Shown here one piece after another: positions 8,894-17,499 of a stretch of 64,000 bases of DNA. The stretch is from Caloranaerobacter sp050286925 (GTDB lineage Bacteria > Bacillota > Clostridia > Tissierellales > Thermohalobacteraceae). Positions within the stretch are counted from its first letter, which is position 1. Every line of letters begins with the position of its first letter. The notes under the pieces are model-generated. The model was given only the letters and a program-made list of their open reading frames with translations. It did no database searches and had not been told where the DNA came from. Location: assembly GCF_050286925.1 (NCBI RefSeq), contig NZ_JBFWFX010000001.1, positions 248,001-312,000 of the forward strand. The letters are read 5' to 3'. The position numbers were made by a program, and so were the translations under genes.

Positions 8894-10012
8894 ATGAAGA
8901 AAGTATTATTTACAGCTACTGTTGATGGACATATATTAAATTTTCATATACCTTATCTTAAGTGGTTTAAAGAGCAAGGGTATGAGGTTCATGTTGCGAG
9001 CAATGGGAATTCAAATATTCCTTTTGTTGACGTAAAATATAATATTCCATTTGAGAGATCCCCATTTAAGGTAACTAATTTAAAAGCTTATAGACAACTA
9101 AAAAATATTATAGACAATAATAATTATAGACTAATACACTGTCATACTCCTATGGGTAGTGTATTAACTCGATTAGCTGCTAAAAAAGCAAGGAAAAAAG
9201 GTACAAAAATTATTTATACAGCTCATGGTTTTCATTTTTTCAAGGCATCGCCATTAATAAATTGGCTACTATACTATCCAGTAGAAAAATGGTTGTCGAA
9301 ATATACAGATTGTTTAATTACTATCAATGATGAAGATTACGAATGCGCAGTAAAAAATAAATTTAAAGCAGGTTCTGTAAAAAAAGTAAATGGTGTTGGT
9401 GTTGATTTAAATAAGTTTACTCCTCAAACAGTTGAAAAGAAGAAAGAATTGAGAAAGCAATATGGATATAATGATACAGACTTTATTTTAATATGTGTTG
9501 CAGAGTTAAATCATAATAAACATCAAGATTTGCTTATAAATGCAGTCAGTATATTAAAAAACAAAATTCCTAATATAAAACTTTTACTTGTAGGAAGTGG
9601 AAATTTAATGAAACAATACAAGAAGCAAGTAAAAAAATTAGGTTTAGAAAAATATATTCAATTTTTAGATTATCGTAGTGATGTTTCTAATCTTTTAATA
9701 ATTTCAGACCTTCTTGTTTCAGCATCAAGACGAGAAGGTTTACCAGTTAACGTTATGGAAGCGATGGCAACTGGATTGCCTCTTGTAGTTACAGATTGTA
9801 GAGGAAATCGTGATTTGGTTAAAAATGGTGAGAATGGGTATGTTGTTGGCATAGATGATGTAGATGGGTTTGCTAATGCAGTTGAGGAACTTTATGGTTC
9901 ACAAGAGTCAAGGCAGGAATTTGGGCAAAAAAGTCTGGAATTTATTAAACAATATTCGCTTGAAAGTGTTATGAAAGAAATGGATGAGATTTATTTACAT
10001 TATATACAATAG
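8894..10012 (+). CDS. Glycosyltransferase family 4 (EpsD-like)
   Basis: Retaining GT-B glycosyltransferase of 372 residues that would add a sugar to the lipid-linked repeat unit in the cytoplasm. The N-terminus (KKVLFTATVDGHILNFHIPY) and the acceptor-domain HTPMGSVLTRLAA motif resemble EpsD/CapM-type enzymes. The donor-binding C-terminal half has the EX7E motif in REGLPVNVMEAMATGLP. It follows the SDR by 19 bp with an AAGGTG SD. Donor and acceptor are not predictable. Confidence 0.88.
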   Translation: MKKVLFTATVDGHILNFHIPYLKWFKEQGYEVHVASNGNSNIPFVDVKYNIPFERSPFKVTNLKAYRQLKNIIDNNNYRLIHCHTPMGSVLTRLAAKKARKKGTKIIYTAHGFHFFKASPLINWLLYYPVEKWLSKYTDCLITINDEDYECAVKNKFKAGSVKKVNGVGVDLNKFTPQTVEKKKELRKQYGYNDTDFILICVAELNHNKHQDLLINAVSILKNKIPNIKLLLVGSGNLMKQYKKQVKKLGLEKYIQFLDYRSDVSNLLIISDLLVSASRREGLPVNVMEAMATGLPLVVTDCRGNRDLVKNGENGYVVGIDDVDGFANAVEELYGSQESRQEFGQKSLEFIKQYSLESVMKEMDEIYLHYIQ

Positions 10013-10045
10013 AAATAATATTATCGATAAAAGGAGAGATTACAG

Positions 10046-11419
10046 ATGGGGTTATATCAATCAATAAAAAATAGAAAAGAAAAAATCTCTATCATAGGTT
10101 TAGGTTATGTGGGGATGCCATTAGCTATAGCATTTGCTAAAAAAGCAGATGTTATAGGATTTGACATTAATAGAGAAAAAGTAGAACAGTACTTAAAAGG
10201 AATAGATGTAACAAATGAAGTTGGAAATGAAGCTTTAAAAGAAACTACTGTATTTTTTACATGGGAAGAAAAATATCTAAAAGAAGCCAAATTTCATATT
10301 GTAGCAGTACCAACACCAATAAATCCTGATAAAACTCCTGATTTAAGGCCTATAATTGAAGCTAGTAAAACTGTTGGGAGGAATCTTACTAATGGTTCTA
10401 TAGTAGTATATGAATCTACGGTATATCCTGGGGTTACAGAAGATATATGTGTGCCTATATTAGAGGAAGAATCAGGATTAAAATGTGGTGTAGACTTTAA
10501 AGTAGGCTATTCTCCAGAGAGAATTAACCCAGGAGATAAAGTACATAGGCTTGAAACTATTGTGAAAGTAGTATCAGGTATGGATGATGAGTCATTAGAG
10601 GAAATAGCAAAAGTATATGAAATGGTAATTGAAGCTGGAGTACATAGAGCAGAGAGCATTAAAGTTGCAGAGGCAGCCAAAGTAATCGAAAATTCTCAAA
10701 GAGATATCAACATTGCATTTATGAATGAACTTTCTATTATATTTAATAAGCTTGGAATTGATACAAAAGCAGTATTAGAGGCTGCGGGAACGAAGTGGAA
10801 TTTCTTAAAGTTCACTCCAGGCCTTGTTGGAGGACACTGTATAGGAGTTGATCCATATTATTTAACGTATAAAGCAGAACAGATAGGATATCATTCACAG
10901 ATAATACTTGCTGGAAGGAAGATAAATGATGATATGGGTAAATATGTAGCAGAAAATACAGTAAAAAAAATGATTCAAGCCAATAAACAAATAAAAGGAG
11001 CTAAAGTAGCAATATTAGGCATTACTTTTAAAGAAAACTGTCCAGATAGCCGAAATACAAAGGTTGTAGACATTATTCAAGAACTTAAGGAATATGGAGT
11101 GCAAGTTCAAGTATTTGACCCTGTAGCGGATCCGAAAGAAGTAAAAGAAGAATATGGAATAGACTTATGCAGTATGGATGAAATTAAAGATGTTGATACA
11201 GTTGTTGTAGCTGTAGCCCACGAAGAATTTAAGAATATCAAGCTTGAGGATTTAAAGAAATTATATAAAAGTCGTATACTAGAAGCTGATACTATAGAAG
11301 AAGTAGCAGCTACTTTAGATAAAGACTGCGATAATGGCAAACAAGTTTTAATTGATGTAAAAGGAATTTTTGATCGCAAGGAAGCAGAGAATATGAACTA
11401 CTTATACTGGAGGCTGTAA
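10046..11419 (+). CDS. UDP-N-acetylhexosamine 6-dehydrogenase (TviB/WbpO type)
   Basis: Nucleotide-sugar dehydrogenase that oxidises C6 of a UDP-HexNAc to the uronic acid in two NAD-dependent steps. The Rossmann motif is IGLGYVGMPLA (residues about 18-28). The catalytic cysteine lies in GGHCIGVDPYYLTYKAEQIG near residue 265, and the full 457-residue length matches TviB/WbpO-type enzymes. The stop codon is followed after one base by the start of the 4-epimerase gene, the same dehydrogenase-epimerase pairing as tviB-tviC and wbpO-wbpP. The product is therefore inferred to be UDP-GlcNAcA/GalNAcA rather than UDP-GlcA. Confidence 0.88.
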   Translation: MGLYQSIKNRKEKISIIGLGYVGMPLAIAFAKKADVIGFDINREKVEQYLKGIDVTNEVGNEALKETTVFFTWEEKYLKEAKFHIVAVPTPINPDKTPDLRPIIEASKTVGRNLTNGSIVVYESTVYPGVTEDICVPILEEESGLKCGVDFKVGYSPERINPGDKVHRLETIVKVVSGMDDESLEEIAKVYEMVIEAGVHRAESIKVAEAAKVIENSQRDINIAFMNELSIIFNKLGIDTKAVLEAAGTKWNFLKFTPGLVGGHCIGVDPYYLTYKAEQIGYHSQIILAGRKINDDMGKYVAENTVKKMIQANKQIKGAKVAILGITFKENCPDSRNTKVVDIIQELKEYGVQVQVFDPVADPKEVKEEYGIDLCSMDEIKDVDTVVVAVAHEEFKNIKLEDLKKLYKSRILEADTIEEVAATLDKDCDNGKQVLIDVKGIFDRKEAENMNYLYWRL

Positions 11420-11420
11420 A

Positions 11421-12395
11421 ATGGGATACGAAAATGTTATTTTTCCTAAAAGAACAAAGTTTTTAGTAACAGGTGCTGCAGGATTCATTGGTTCTAATCT
11501 TGTTGAAGCATTACTTAATATGGGATATAAAGTTCGTGGCCTTGATAATTTTTCAACAGGGAAAAAAGAAAACGTAGAAGAGTTTATTGATAATCCTAAC
11601 TATGAATTTATTGAAGGAGATATTCGGGATTTTGAAACTTGTTTAAGAGCATGTGATGGAATTGATTATATTCTTCATCAAGCTGCTTTAGGATCAGTTC
11701 CGCGTTCAATGAAAGAACCATTAATCTATGAGGACAATAATATTAAAGGTACTTCTAATATGATGGAAGCAGCTAGACAAGCAGGAGTAAAACGGTTTGT
11801 TTATGCTTCATCTTCATCAGTTTATGGAGATTCGAAAAAACTTCCCAAAGTAGAAGGTGAAGAAGGAAATTTATTATCGCCTTATGCTTTGACGAAGAAG
11901 GTAAATGAACAGTACGGTAAGCTTTATACAGAAGTTTATGGGTTGGAATGTATAGGTTTAAGATATTTTAATGTGTTTGGACATAGACAAGATCCGCATT
12001 CACAATACGCTGCTGTAATTCCTAAATTTATTAAAGCTTTGAAAGATGGTAAACAAGTCGAAATTTATGGAGACGGAGAGCAATCACGAGATTTTACATA
12101 TATAGAAAATGTCATTGAAGCAAATCTAAAATCTTGTCTAGCACCAAAAGAAGCTTGTGGACAAGCTTATAATATTGCGTATGGTGAAAGATTTACTGTA
12201 AATCAGATGTATAATTTAATGTGTGAACAGTTAGGCATTAGTTTGAAACCTAAGTATGTAGCACCACGTCCTGGAGACATCAGACATAGCTTGGCTGATA
12301 TAACTAAGGCTAAAAAGCTATTAGGTTATAGACCAGATTGGAATTTCACTAAAGGTTTTGTAGAGGTCATAGAGTGGTATAAAGAAAATTTATAA
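11421..12395 (+). CDS. UDP-HexNAc(A) 4-epimerase (TviC/WbpP type)
   Basis: Extended SDR of 324 residues with the classic TGAAGFIGSNLVE nucleotide loop, D-N-F-S-T-G after beta-2, the catalytic Ser in ASSSSVYG and the YxxxK pair in SPYALTKK. The sequence block ALGSVPRSMKEP is typical of WbpP/TviC/Gne-like C4 epimerases that act on N-acetylated sugars. It starts one base after the dehydrogenase stop, so translation is probably coupled. Together they would give UDP-GalNAcA from UDP-GlcNAc. Confidence 0.9.
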   Translation: MGYENVIFPKRTKFLVTGAAGFIGSNLVEALLNMGYKVRGLDNFSTGKKENVEEFIDNPNYEFIEGDIRDFETCLRACDGIDYILHQAALGSVPRSMKEPLIYEDNNIKGTSNMMEAARQAGVKRFVYASSSSVYGDSKKLPKVEGEEGNLLSPYALTKKVNEQYGKLYTEVYGLECIGLRYFNVFGHRQDPHSQYAAVIPKFIKALKDGKQVEIYGDGEQSRDFTYIENVIEANLKSCLAPKEACGQAYNIAYGERFTVNQMYNLMCEQLGISLKPKYVAPRPGDIRHSLADITKAKKLLGYRPDWNFTKGFVEVIEWYKENL

Positions 12396-12418
12396 ATAGA
12401 AAATTAGGTGACATTAAT

Positions 12419-13522
12419 ATGCATAGAATATTACACATAATAACAGGTTTAAATGGTGGCGGAGCAGAAAATATGCTTTTTAAACTATTGAAATATTCAA
12501 ACAAAGAAAGATATTATCATGAAGTGATTTCTCTTATGGATAAAGGAATATATGGTGAAAAAATACAAGAATTGGGAGTGAAAGTTCATTGTTTAAGGAT
12601 TAGTAAAAGAAATATGGTTTCGGCTCTAATAAATGCTAGAAACATATGTAAAGGATTTGATATTATTAATACTTGGCTTTATCACGCTGATATTTTTGGG
12701 TTTATAGTAGCCAAAATATTATTAAACAAAAAACTTATTTGGAACATTAGACATAGCAACCTAGAAAAAGAAGCGAATAAACCCAGAACATTAAAAATAA
12801 TAAAAATAAATTCTTTTTTATCTAAGTATGTTGATTGTATAACCTATAACTCTAACAAAGCCTTGGAAAATCATATAAAGTTTGGTTATGTAGATAAAAA
12901 TTCAGTAGTTATACCCAATGGTTTTGAATTAGATAAGTTTAAGTTTGATTTGGAAAATAGAATTAGAATTAGAAAAGAATTAGAATTAGATGAAGAACAA
13001 AAAGTCATTATTACAGTAGGAAGATGGGATGTACAAAAAGATTACTATACTTTATTAAAAGCCCTTAATGAACTAAAAAAACATAACAATAATTTTAAGA
13101 TGATTATGTGTGGAACTAATCTTGATTATTCAAATAAAGAACTAACAGATTTAATTGATAAATATGAATTAAGAGAAAATATTATTTTGTTAGGGAGAAG
13201 AGAAGATATTCCTGCATTACTATCAGCAGCAGATATTTATGTTTCTTCATCTTTAGGAGAAAGTTTTTCAAATGCTATAGGTGAAGCTATGGCTTGTGAA
13301 TTACCATGTGTTGTTACTGATGTAGGAGATTCAAAGATAATAGTGGGGGATACTGGAAAAGTGGTAGAGGCTAAGAATTATATTAATTTATCTAGTTCAA
13401 TATTAAGTTGTTTAAACGATTCGCATTTGGAAGAAATAGGTAAGAAAGCTAGATTAAGAATAATAAGAAACTATGATATAAAAACTATCGTTAAATTATA
13501 TGAAGCTAATTTCTTTAATTAG
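12419..13522 (+). CDS. Glycosyltransferase family 4
   Basis: GT-B fold glycosyltransferase of 367 residues. The N-terminal HIITGLNGGGAENML loop is typical of GT4 enzymes in capsule and EPS clusters, and the EX7E donor site appears in GESFSNAIGEAMACELP. Its start ATG 12419 follows the weak SD TAGGTGA. A hairpin (arms 13517-13525 and 13536-13551) lies over and just beyond the stop codon. Substrate unknown. Confidence 0.87.
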   Translation: MHRILHIITGLNGGGAENMLFKLLKYSNKERYYHEVISLMDKGIYGEKIQELGVKVHCLRISKRNMVSALINARNICKGFDIINTWLYHADIFGFIVAKILLNKKLIWNIRHSNLEKEANKPRTLKIIKINSFLSKYVDCITYNSNKALENHIKFGYVDKNSVVIPNGFELDKFKFDLENRIRIRKELELDEEQKVIITVGRWDVQKDYYTLLKALNELKKHNNNFKMIMCGTNLDYSNKELTDLIDKYELRENIILLGRREDIPALLSAADIYVSSSLGESFSNAIGEAMACELPCVVTDVGDSKIIVGDTGKVVEAKNYINLSSSILSCLNDSHLEEIGKKARLRIIRNYDIKTIVKLYEANFFN

Positions 13523-13592
13523 CCTATAAATCCTAAAGGCTAAAGCTAATTATTTAGATTGTGTTTTATTGGGTAATAAGGAGGAAGAATTT

Positions 13593-14957
13593 GTGGTAGT
13601 GTTTATTGCAGTATTTGGTGGATTGTTACTTTCTCTATTTATCTATTTAAGTATATTTGCTTGGCTAGTTAGTTATAAAAAAAAATTTGAAATGATAGAT
13701 TGGTTTTTGGTTGCTATAGCTACATTTAATGGTCTTGGATTTGGTTTCGTCATGTGGGCTACATACGAAGGAAATAATACTTATATTTGGACTCCTTGGA
13801 TAATGAGTTATGATAGTACACTGACGATTATTTATCTTATAACAAATATTATATTCATAGCAGCAGTTTTTTATGGCTGGCAATTAGCAAAAAGTATTTT
13901 TAATTCACCAACAATACAAATGAAAAAAAATGAAACAGTATCAGGTAAACAACAGTTTTTTTTAAAAAAGCTAAAGGTAGTTGCATGGTTAATGCTATTT
14001 ATTGCAATAATAACTTATTGGATTTACACAAAACCTTATGGAGGTTTTATCGGATTGTTGGCTTATTCCAGGGCTATACGTTCTGGAATTAATGTAATTC
14101 AAAATAAGTATAGCTTTTTTCAAAGGTTTGGAAGTTTTGCATTTTTTTCATCCTATGTTTTTTTTGGTTTTTTAATTGACAAAGATAACAAAAACTTAAA
14201 GAAAAAGTCTAGTTTTATTGGATTTATTATTTCTTTATTGTTTTCTATTTATGTACTTTATAGTTGGGTTGGAAGAATAGCATTTGTTGTGTATTTATTA
14301 ACTTTTTTACTAGGCTATACTTTGTACACCTATAAATCTATATTTGGCTTTATTAGAAAAATAATTACTTTATTTATAACTGGACTAATAGCAATAGTGC
14401 TTTTCGATAAAATTTTAAAGCGTACGTATGAAGGAGTGGGTGTTATTAAATTATTTACTAAGGAATTATCCTTTCCTATAGCCTCTTATGTTGTTCAATT
14501 CAACTTACAAGAATATAGGTGGTTTAAAGACATTATAGCAGCTCCTCTCTATATATTACCTATGAAAATTTGGTCTGGAATACTTAATATAGAAACGGCT
14601 TCTACATTTAATACTATTGCCTTTCTCGGGGCACGGAAGGGAGAGGCGGGAATAACAGGTTCAATACCTGTTGATATGTTAACATTTTCTATGATGCAAG
14701 GTTCTATTTTAGGAATAGTATTGGTAGGTTTAATTTGGGGAGTATTGTTATTTTTTTTAGAACGTCTTATTAACTGTATACCAGTAAAAAGTGTTAAAAC
14801 AGTTCTTTATAGTTATATGATCTTGAATGTCGTAGTTCTAAGTGTTTTATATGGAGATCCTAAGCATATTATCGTTAGGAATTTTGACACTATCATGGGA
14901 CTAATAATATTGTGGTTTGTATCAAAAATTAGATATAAAATAGTTTATAAAAGGTAA
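13593..14957 (+). CDS. Oligosaccharide repeat-unit polymerase (Wzy)
   Basis: Very hydrophobic protein of 454 residues with about ten to twelve predicted membrane helices, short charged loops, and the central loop TYEGVGVIKLFTKELSF followed by LQEYRWFKDI. This matches the O-antigen polymerase / EpsG-like group by topology rather than by sharp motifs. GTG 13593 is chosen because AGGAGG at 13579-13584 lies 8 bp before it; the longer frame from TTG 13569 would place that SD inside the gene. Position between glycosyltransferases supports the Wzy call. Confidence 0.75.
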   Translation: MVVFIAVFGGLLLSLFIYLSIFAWLVSYKKKFEMIDWFLVAIATFNGLGFGFVMWATYEGNNTYIWTPWIMSYDSTLTIIYLITNIIFIAAVFYGWQLAKSIFNSPTIQMKKNETVSGKQQFFLKKLKVVAWLMLFIAIITYWIYTKPYGGFIGLLAYSRAIRSGINVIQNKYSFFQRFGSFAFFSSYVFFGFLIDKDNKNLKKKSSFIGFIISLLFSIYVLYSWVGRIAFVVYLLTFLLGYTLYTYKSIFGFIRKIITLFITGLIAIVLFDKILKRTYEGVGVIKLFTKELSFPIASYVVQFNLQEYRWFKDIIAAPLYILPMKIWSGILNIETASTFNTIAFLGARKGEAGITGSIPVDMLTFSMMQGSILGIVLVGLIWGVLLFFLERLINCIPVKSVKTVLYSYMILNVVVLSVLYGDPKHIIVRNFDTIMGLIILWFVSKIRYKIVYKR

Positions 14958-15006
14958 AATGCAGATATTGAAAAGTTACTACTAAATATAAGTGGGTGGT
15001 AATAAT

Positions 15007-16086
15007 ATGAAAAAAAAAATAGCTTTCATTCTTCCTTCTTTAGGAGGTGGTGGTTCAGAAAAAGTTGTAATTAATATTATTAAATACTTAAATAGAAATA
15101 AATATAATATCAGATTAATTGTTATAAATCTTAAAGGACCGTATATAAAAGATCTTCCCGATGATATTGATATTGTGAATCTGGGTCATAAAAGACTGAG
15201 ATATTCGTTTGTAGATCTTGCAAAAGAATTAATTAGATTTAATCCAGATTATGTCTTTTCGACACTTGGGTATTTAAATTTTGGGATAATAGTGATAGTT
15301 AAATTATTCAAATTAAAATCTCATATTATTATAAGAGAATCATCTACTCCTTCAAAATATATAGAAAGGTTACCTACAATAAGAAAGTATTTATTTAGTT
15401 ACCTATATAAAATATTATATAATAGAGCAGATATTATTGTTGCTCAATGTGACATTATGAAAGAAGATTTAATTAACAACTTTAATATTAATGCAACTAA
15501 AGTAAAAAGAATATACAATCCAATCGACATAGAGAATATAGTAATTAAAGGTAGTGAATTTAATCCTTATGATGATAGATATGTAAATGTAGTTGCAGTT
15601 GGTAGGTTGGTTTATGCAAAAGGTTATGATATTTTATTGCATTCAATAAAAAAGTTAATGGATATAATTCCAAACATTAAACTTTATATAGTAGGCGATG
15701 GTCCTTTAAGAAATGATTTAATAAATTTAGCTTATGAATTAGGAATTAATGAAATTACAGAATTTATTGGATTTGTTAAAAATCCATATCCATATATAAA
15801 AAATGCTCAACTATTTGTGCTTTCTTCAAGATGGGAAGGATTTCCTAATACATTACTTGAAGCTCTGGCATGTGGAACTAAGTGTGTTGCAACTAATTGT
15901 ATGAGTGGCCCAAAAGAAATATTAGGTGATAATGAATATGGATTTTTAGCGGAAACTGAAGACTCAAAATCACTATATTTGAATATGCTAAAATGTTTGA
16001 GTAGTGAGAATAGAACAAAGAATAGAGCAAAGGATTTTGATATTAAAAAAATTATTCATGAATATGAGAAAATATTCGATAATTAG
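15007..16086 (+). CDS. Glycosyltransferase family 4
   Basis: GT-B glycosyltransferase of 359 residues. The start has the glycine-rich acceptor loop FILPSLGGGGSEKVV. The C-terminal domain has AVGRLVYAKGYDILLHSI and the EX7E donor motif in RWEGFPNTLLEALACGTK, all typical of the GT4 enzymes that add GalNAc/GlcNAc-type sugars. ATG 15007 is preferred to GTG 14992 because GTGGGTGGT directly upstream works as the SD. Third GT4 of the locus, so the repeat unit is probably at least a tetrasaccharide including the priming sugar. Confidence 0.88.
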   Translation: MKKKIAFILPSLGGGGSEKVVINIIKYLNRNKYNIRLIVINLKGPYIKDLPDDIDIVNLGHKRLRYSFVDLAKELIRFNPDYVFSTLGYLNFGIIVIVKLFKLKSHIIIRESSTPSKYIERLPTIRKYLFSYLYKILYNRADIIVAQCDIMKEDLINNFNINATKVKRIYNPIDIENIVIKGSEFNPYDDRYVNVVAVGRLVYAKGYDILLHSIKKLMDIIPNIKLYIVGDGPLRNDLINLAYELGINEITEFIGFVKNPYPYIKNAQLFVLSSRWEGFPNTLLEALACGTKCVATNCMSGPKEILGDNEYGFLAETEDSKSLYLNMLKCLSSENRTKNRAKDFDIKKIIHEYEKIFDN

Positions 16087-16231
16087 AATAATTTGAATTA
16101 ATGTGATAAATAAGAGTAGGGTAGTATTGCTCATTAAGTTAAAAATTTACCTTTTAGCAGGGGAATATTTTATCATTAACGTCAAGTTAAAATAATCGAT
16201 ATAAAAATAAAAAATGAGGTTGTATAGTATT

Positions 16232-17488
16232 ATGAAAAATAATAAAATACTTTTATTTATAAAAATAAGAAAAGAATTTATCTTATTTTCGTTACTTAGA
16301 GTATTAATTATGATATTGGGGCTAGTTACTAATATATTTATTGTAAGAAAACTAAGTGTTAATGATTATGGGATATTTTCAGTTGCATTTATGTTAGTAG
16401 GACTGGTTACTACATTTGGATTTAGTTGGAGTTCTTCTTCTATTTTATATTATGGAAGTAAAGAGAAAGCTAGGTATGGTAGTATAAATAAAACATTTTG
16501 GGCAAGAAATATAATTATTGTTTTTAGTATAATTATTGTAACATTAATATTTATAGTATTTAGTAAAGAAATTAATAGCTATATAGGTTTAGATGTATCT
16601 TTTCTTATATTAATTTGGCTTTATGTTAGCGTAACTGAAGATTATTTGAGTAAATATTTTTTAGCTATTAATAAACAAATTTTGTCAGTAATGTTATCGG
16701 TTACTGCTAAAATTGTTTATTTGATTTTAATTTTTATTATTCAATTTGATGTAAGAAGTCTTTTTTTGCTAAATATAATAAGTCAAGCTACTGTTATTTT
16801 CTATATTCTAAAAATAAACAAGAAAGATATTGGGAGATTTGAATTTGATAGATTATGGTTTAAAGAAATTTTAGATTTCTCGTTGTGGCAATTGTTTGGT
16901 TTTTCAGGTATCTATTTAATTAATTTTGGTGATACAGCTGTTATAAAATATTTTATGACAACAGAGGATGTGGGTATATATAATGCTGCATATAAACTAT
17001 TTAATGCAATAGTTGGTTTTTCTTTTGTAATATCCAACTATTTCGCATCTAATATATCTTTATATTATGAAAAAAAGGATTATAAAAAGATCAAGAATTT
17101 TTTTTATAAAGAAAGATTTATTATATTTGCAGCTAGTATAGGAGCCCATATCATAACAATAATTTTTTCAAAGCAAATAATTGTTTTGCTTTACGGTGAT
17201 CGATATATACAAGCATCAGAGATATTTTATATATTAATGATTGGCAGTATATTTAGTTACTTATCCGTATTTTATTTTTTATACTATAATATTAATAAGA
17301 AATATAAAATTCTACAAATACTTAATATTTTTCAAGCAATATTAAATATAACTTTAGATATTATTTTTATTAATTGTTTTGGTATAATTGGACCAGCTAT
17401 AGCAACGACAAGTTCTATAATTATAACATCTACCTATTCAATTGTTTATTGTGAGAAAAGAATTAAGAAGGATACATTAATGAGTTAG
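16232..17488 (+). CDS. Polysaccharide flippase (Wzx, MATE/MOP superfamily)
   Basis: Polytopic protein of about 418 residues with roughly twelve hydrophobic helices. The pattern LRVLIMILGLVTNIFIVRKL, then NDYGIFSVAFM, is the standard first helix pair of Wzx/RfbX flippases, which carry the lipid-linked repeat across the membrane. ATG 16232 is chosen because GAGGT at 16216-16220 lies upstream of it and would overlap the alternative ATG 16214. The stop codon overlaps the SD of the following amidotransferase, so the two genes are probably coupled. Confidence 0.85.
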   Translation: MKNNKILLFIKIRKEFILFSLLRVLIMILGLVTNIFIVRKLSVNDYGIFSVAFMLVGLVTTFGFSWSSSSILYYGSKEKARYGSINKTFWARNIIIVFSIIIVTLIFIVFSKEINSYIGLDVSFLILIWLYVSVTEDYLSKYFLAINKQILSVMLSVTAKIVYLILIFIIQFDVRSLFLLNIISQATVIFYILKINKKDIGRFEFDRLWFKEILDFSLWQLFGFSGIYLINFGDTAVIKYFMTTEDVGIYNAAYKLFNAIVGFSFVISNYFASNISLYYEKKDYKKIKNFFYKERFIIFAASIGAHIITIIFSKQIIVLLYGDRYIQASEIFYILMIGSIFSYLSVFYFLYYNINKKYKILQILNIFQAILNITLDIIFINCFGIIGPAIATTSSIIITSTYSIVYCEKRIKKDTLMS

Positions 17489-17499
17489 AGGTGATTAAA

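Noticed and set aside
17491..17499. GTG 17491 as start of the amidotransferase
   Set aside because: It lies within the SD and would put three residues before Met-Cys, which would block the N-terminal nucleophile.
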